NCBI GenBank assembly: GCA_014871385.1
Contig: CM026426.1
Location: 44,107,363 to 44,171,362 of the forward strand
DNA from: Ceratodon purpureus
Lineage: Eukaryota > Streptophyta > Bryopsida > Pseudoditrichales > Ditrichaceae
Direction of reading: 5' to 3'
Length of the DNA: 64,000 bases
Each line of letters begins with the position of its first letter. The stretch's first letter is position 1. The position numbers and the translations under genes are program-made. This document shows positions 63,120 to 64,000 of the stretch, piece by piece. The notes under the pieces were generated by a model. The model was given only the letters and a program-made list of their open reading frames with translations. It ran no database searches and was not told the origin of the DNA.

Positions 63120-63889
63120 AGTCCGCGCACAAGGAAGTCCATGGAAAACTTCACGAAGACACCCCCAGTGCAGTTCTCGAGCAGGGACCTCTACCTCTGA
63201 ATTCACTTCACATAGCCCCGGAACAGGCTGGTACTCAGGTACACGATCCAGTGCTGAAGTACTTTCTGGTTCTGGATATTAACGGCCTGCTATTAGTCCA
63301 GACGAAGCAGGGCACTAGGTGGAATACTAAACTTTGACCGGGTTTAGAGAAGTTCCTAGAGTTCTGCCTTGACAATTTCGAGGTGGTCTTCTGGAGCTGC
63401 GTTCAAGAAAAGAGGTTCGAGATTCTGTGGACAGTGTTGCAGCAGCGCTGTCCTCGTCTAGATGCCGAAGTGCGCTACAAGTTCGACCAGAGTTTCTGCG
63501 AGACTTGCGTACATAAGGCTAGTAGGGAGTTTTATTTGAAGAGACTCCAGACCCTCTTTGACCTCGATGACGGGCTGAAGGGGACGAAGGCGTCTTCAAT
63601 TAACACTCTCTTGGTTGATGATTCCCCTTATAAGAATGTCGCAAACACTCCTTGGAACGTTGTGCACCCTACACCATATACCTTCGAGTCGAAGGAGTCG
63701 GAAAATAAGAGGAATTATCTGGTTGGGGAATTGATTCCTTGGCTTACCAGTTTGAAAGAATCTAAACTCCCCGTGCCCGAGTACTGCCAGAAACACTCCG
63801 AATTCGGTCAGCGTCGTCTGTTTTCGGGGGATGAAGCTTATAGTCTCTTCTCTCCACACATTGATTGCCCTAAACGAAAGAGAACATAG
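63120..63889 (+). pseudogene. FCP1/NIF-type HAD domain (plant DxN class), one internal stop
   Basis: The frame reads SAHKEVHGKLHEDT, then VLKYFLVLDINGLLLVQTK, a stop, PGLEKFLEFCLDNFEVVFWS, FDQSFCETCV, TLLVDDSPYKNVANTPWNVV and LVGELIPWLTSL, ending at 63887-63889. This is the HAD/FCP1 homology order: motif I (DxNG in place of DxDGT, as in a common plant subgroup), a 'RPGLxxFL...FEVxxWS' block, and the motif-IV LxDDS. Such domains dephosphorylate RNA polymerase II CTD or related targets; with Asn at the second position, catalysis is uncertain. The TGA at 63335-63337 sits exactly where RPGLEKF would have CGA, so it is a likely C-to-T nonsense. It is either the 3' exon of family 2 or a separate gene lacking a clear start. 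The last hairpin (63930) and AATAAA (63978) follow. Confidence 0.8.
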
Positions 63890-63977
63890 TAGATGTAGAA
63901 ACTGTTTTAGAGAGCATGCACATGATTCAGTCGGCTGCCCGCCGATGGGATCTTCATGTATTTAGACTTTTACAGTA

Positions 63978-63983
63978 AATAAA
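63978..63983 (+). terminator. AATAAA polyadenylation signal
   Basis: AATAAA lies about 90 nt after the HAD-domain stop codon and 30 nt after the last hairpin, a normal position for a plant 3' end. Confidence 0.5.
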
Positions 63984-64000
63984 GTTTTCCTCCTTTTAAA

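Larger units (their letters stand above)
53178..63946. repeat. Dispersed 17-bp hairpin family, 17 copies in 10.8 kb
   Basis: The consensus is GTCGGC-TG(C/T/A)CC-GCCGAC (6-bp stem, 5-nt loop) or its reverse complement. Starts: 53178, 53293, 53500, 55570, 56732, 57089, 57442, 57520, 58462, 58535, 58608, 58649, 60150, 61613, 62462, 63052, 63930. Three more diverged copies are at 51896, 52029 and 52129, and half-sites (GTCGGCTGCT, ATCCGCCGAC) cluster at 58310-58415. Fifteen of the 17 read TGxCC in the sense of the surrounding gene; 61613 and 62462 are reversed. They lie in introns, 5' and 3' flanks and, in five cases, coding linkers, where they are read in different frames (VGCPPT, RLSADE, VGGQPT). 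The conserved thing is therefore DNA or RNA, not peptide. At 62460 the stem extends to 10 bp. Confidence 0.95.

Noticed and set aside
53178-63946. CRISPR-like array from the regularly recurring palindrome
   Set aside because: Spacing varies from 41 bp to about 2 kb, copies occur in both orientations, and they lie in introns and exons of eukaryotic genes.

Overview
The window looks like nuclear DNA of a land plant with flagellated sperm, most likely a moss or another seed-free plant. The evidence is: intron-containing genes with GT/AG junctions; plant-type telomere-like repeats (CCCTAAA) at 51.6 kb; Ty3/gypsy, LINE and SINE-like remnants; and a TEDC1-like gene (tubulin delta/epsilon complex, 35.4-37.0 kb), a family tied to centrioles and motile cilia and not expected in flowering plants. 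The species cannot be named from the sequence.

Layout. 1-3.2 kb (+): decayed copy A of a multi-exon family (family 1) that I read as a ParB-like domain followed by a permuted N4/N6 amino-methyltransferase-like domain. 3.8-5.05 kb (+): decayed Ty3/gypsy pol. 5.2-7.4 kb (+): broken coiled-coil ORF of unknown type. 7.4-34.8 kb: AT-rich DNA with almost no intact genes. It holds a SINE-like unit (12.0 kb), a broken Zn-ligand ORF (14.1-14.9 kb), a near-perfect 592-bp inverted repeat (19.3-21.2 kb), microsatellites and a dead LINE on the minus strand (27-31.5 kb). 35.4-37.0 kb (-): TEDC1-like gene. 37-43.7 kb: remnants. 43.75-44.27 kb (+): interrupted F-box-like gene. 44.7-51.0 kb (-): family 1 copy B, nearly complete, with a six-copy minisatellite in intron 1. 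51.6-64.0 kb: a GC-richer block that starts at telomere-like repeats.

The 51.6-64 kb block is the most unusual part. Two large genes diverge from 57.6-58.4 kb. Leftward runs a DUF7869-type, transposase-like gene of about 1,309 codons. Rightward runs a second ParB/amino-methyltransferase-like gene (family 2, about 1,310 codons), which may be spliced in phase to an FCP1/HAD-type domain (63.1-63.9 kb). Seventeen copies of a 17-bp hairpin, GTCGGC-TGCCC-GCCGAC and variants, lie through introns, UTRs and coding linkers of both genes and occur nowhere else in the window in that form. One copy shows a compensatory double change that keeps the stem. A related hairpin (GTCTGC-TCCGAAA-GCAGAC) recurs in intron 1 of family 1 copy B. 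I suggest that the block is a large, decaying mobile element or multigene selfish unit with its own palindromic sites; this is inference.

Nearly every large gene carries one or a few nonsense codons (mostly TGA or TAG where CGA or CAG would fit) or a frameshift in otherwise long, continuous frames. Most are therefore recent pseudogenes as read. Domain names come from motif reading only; no database search was possible.
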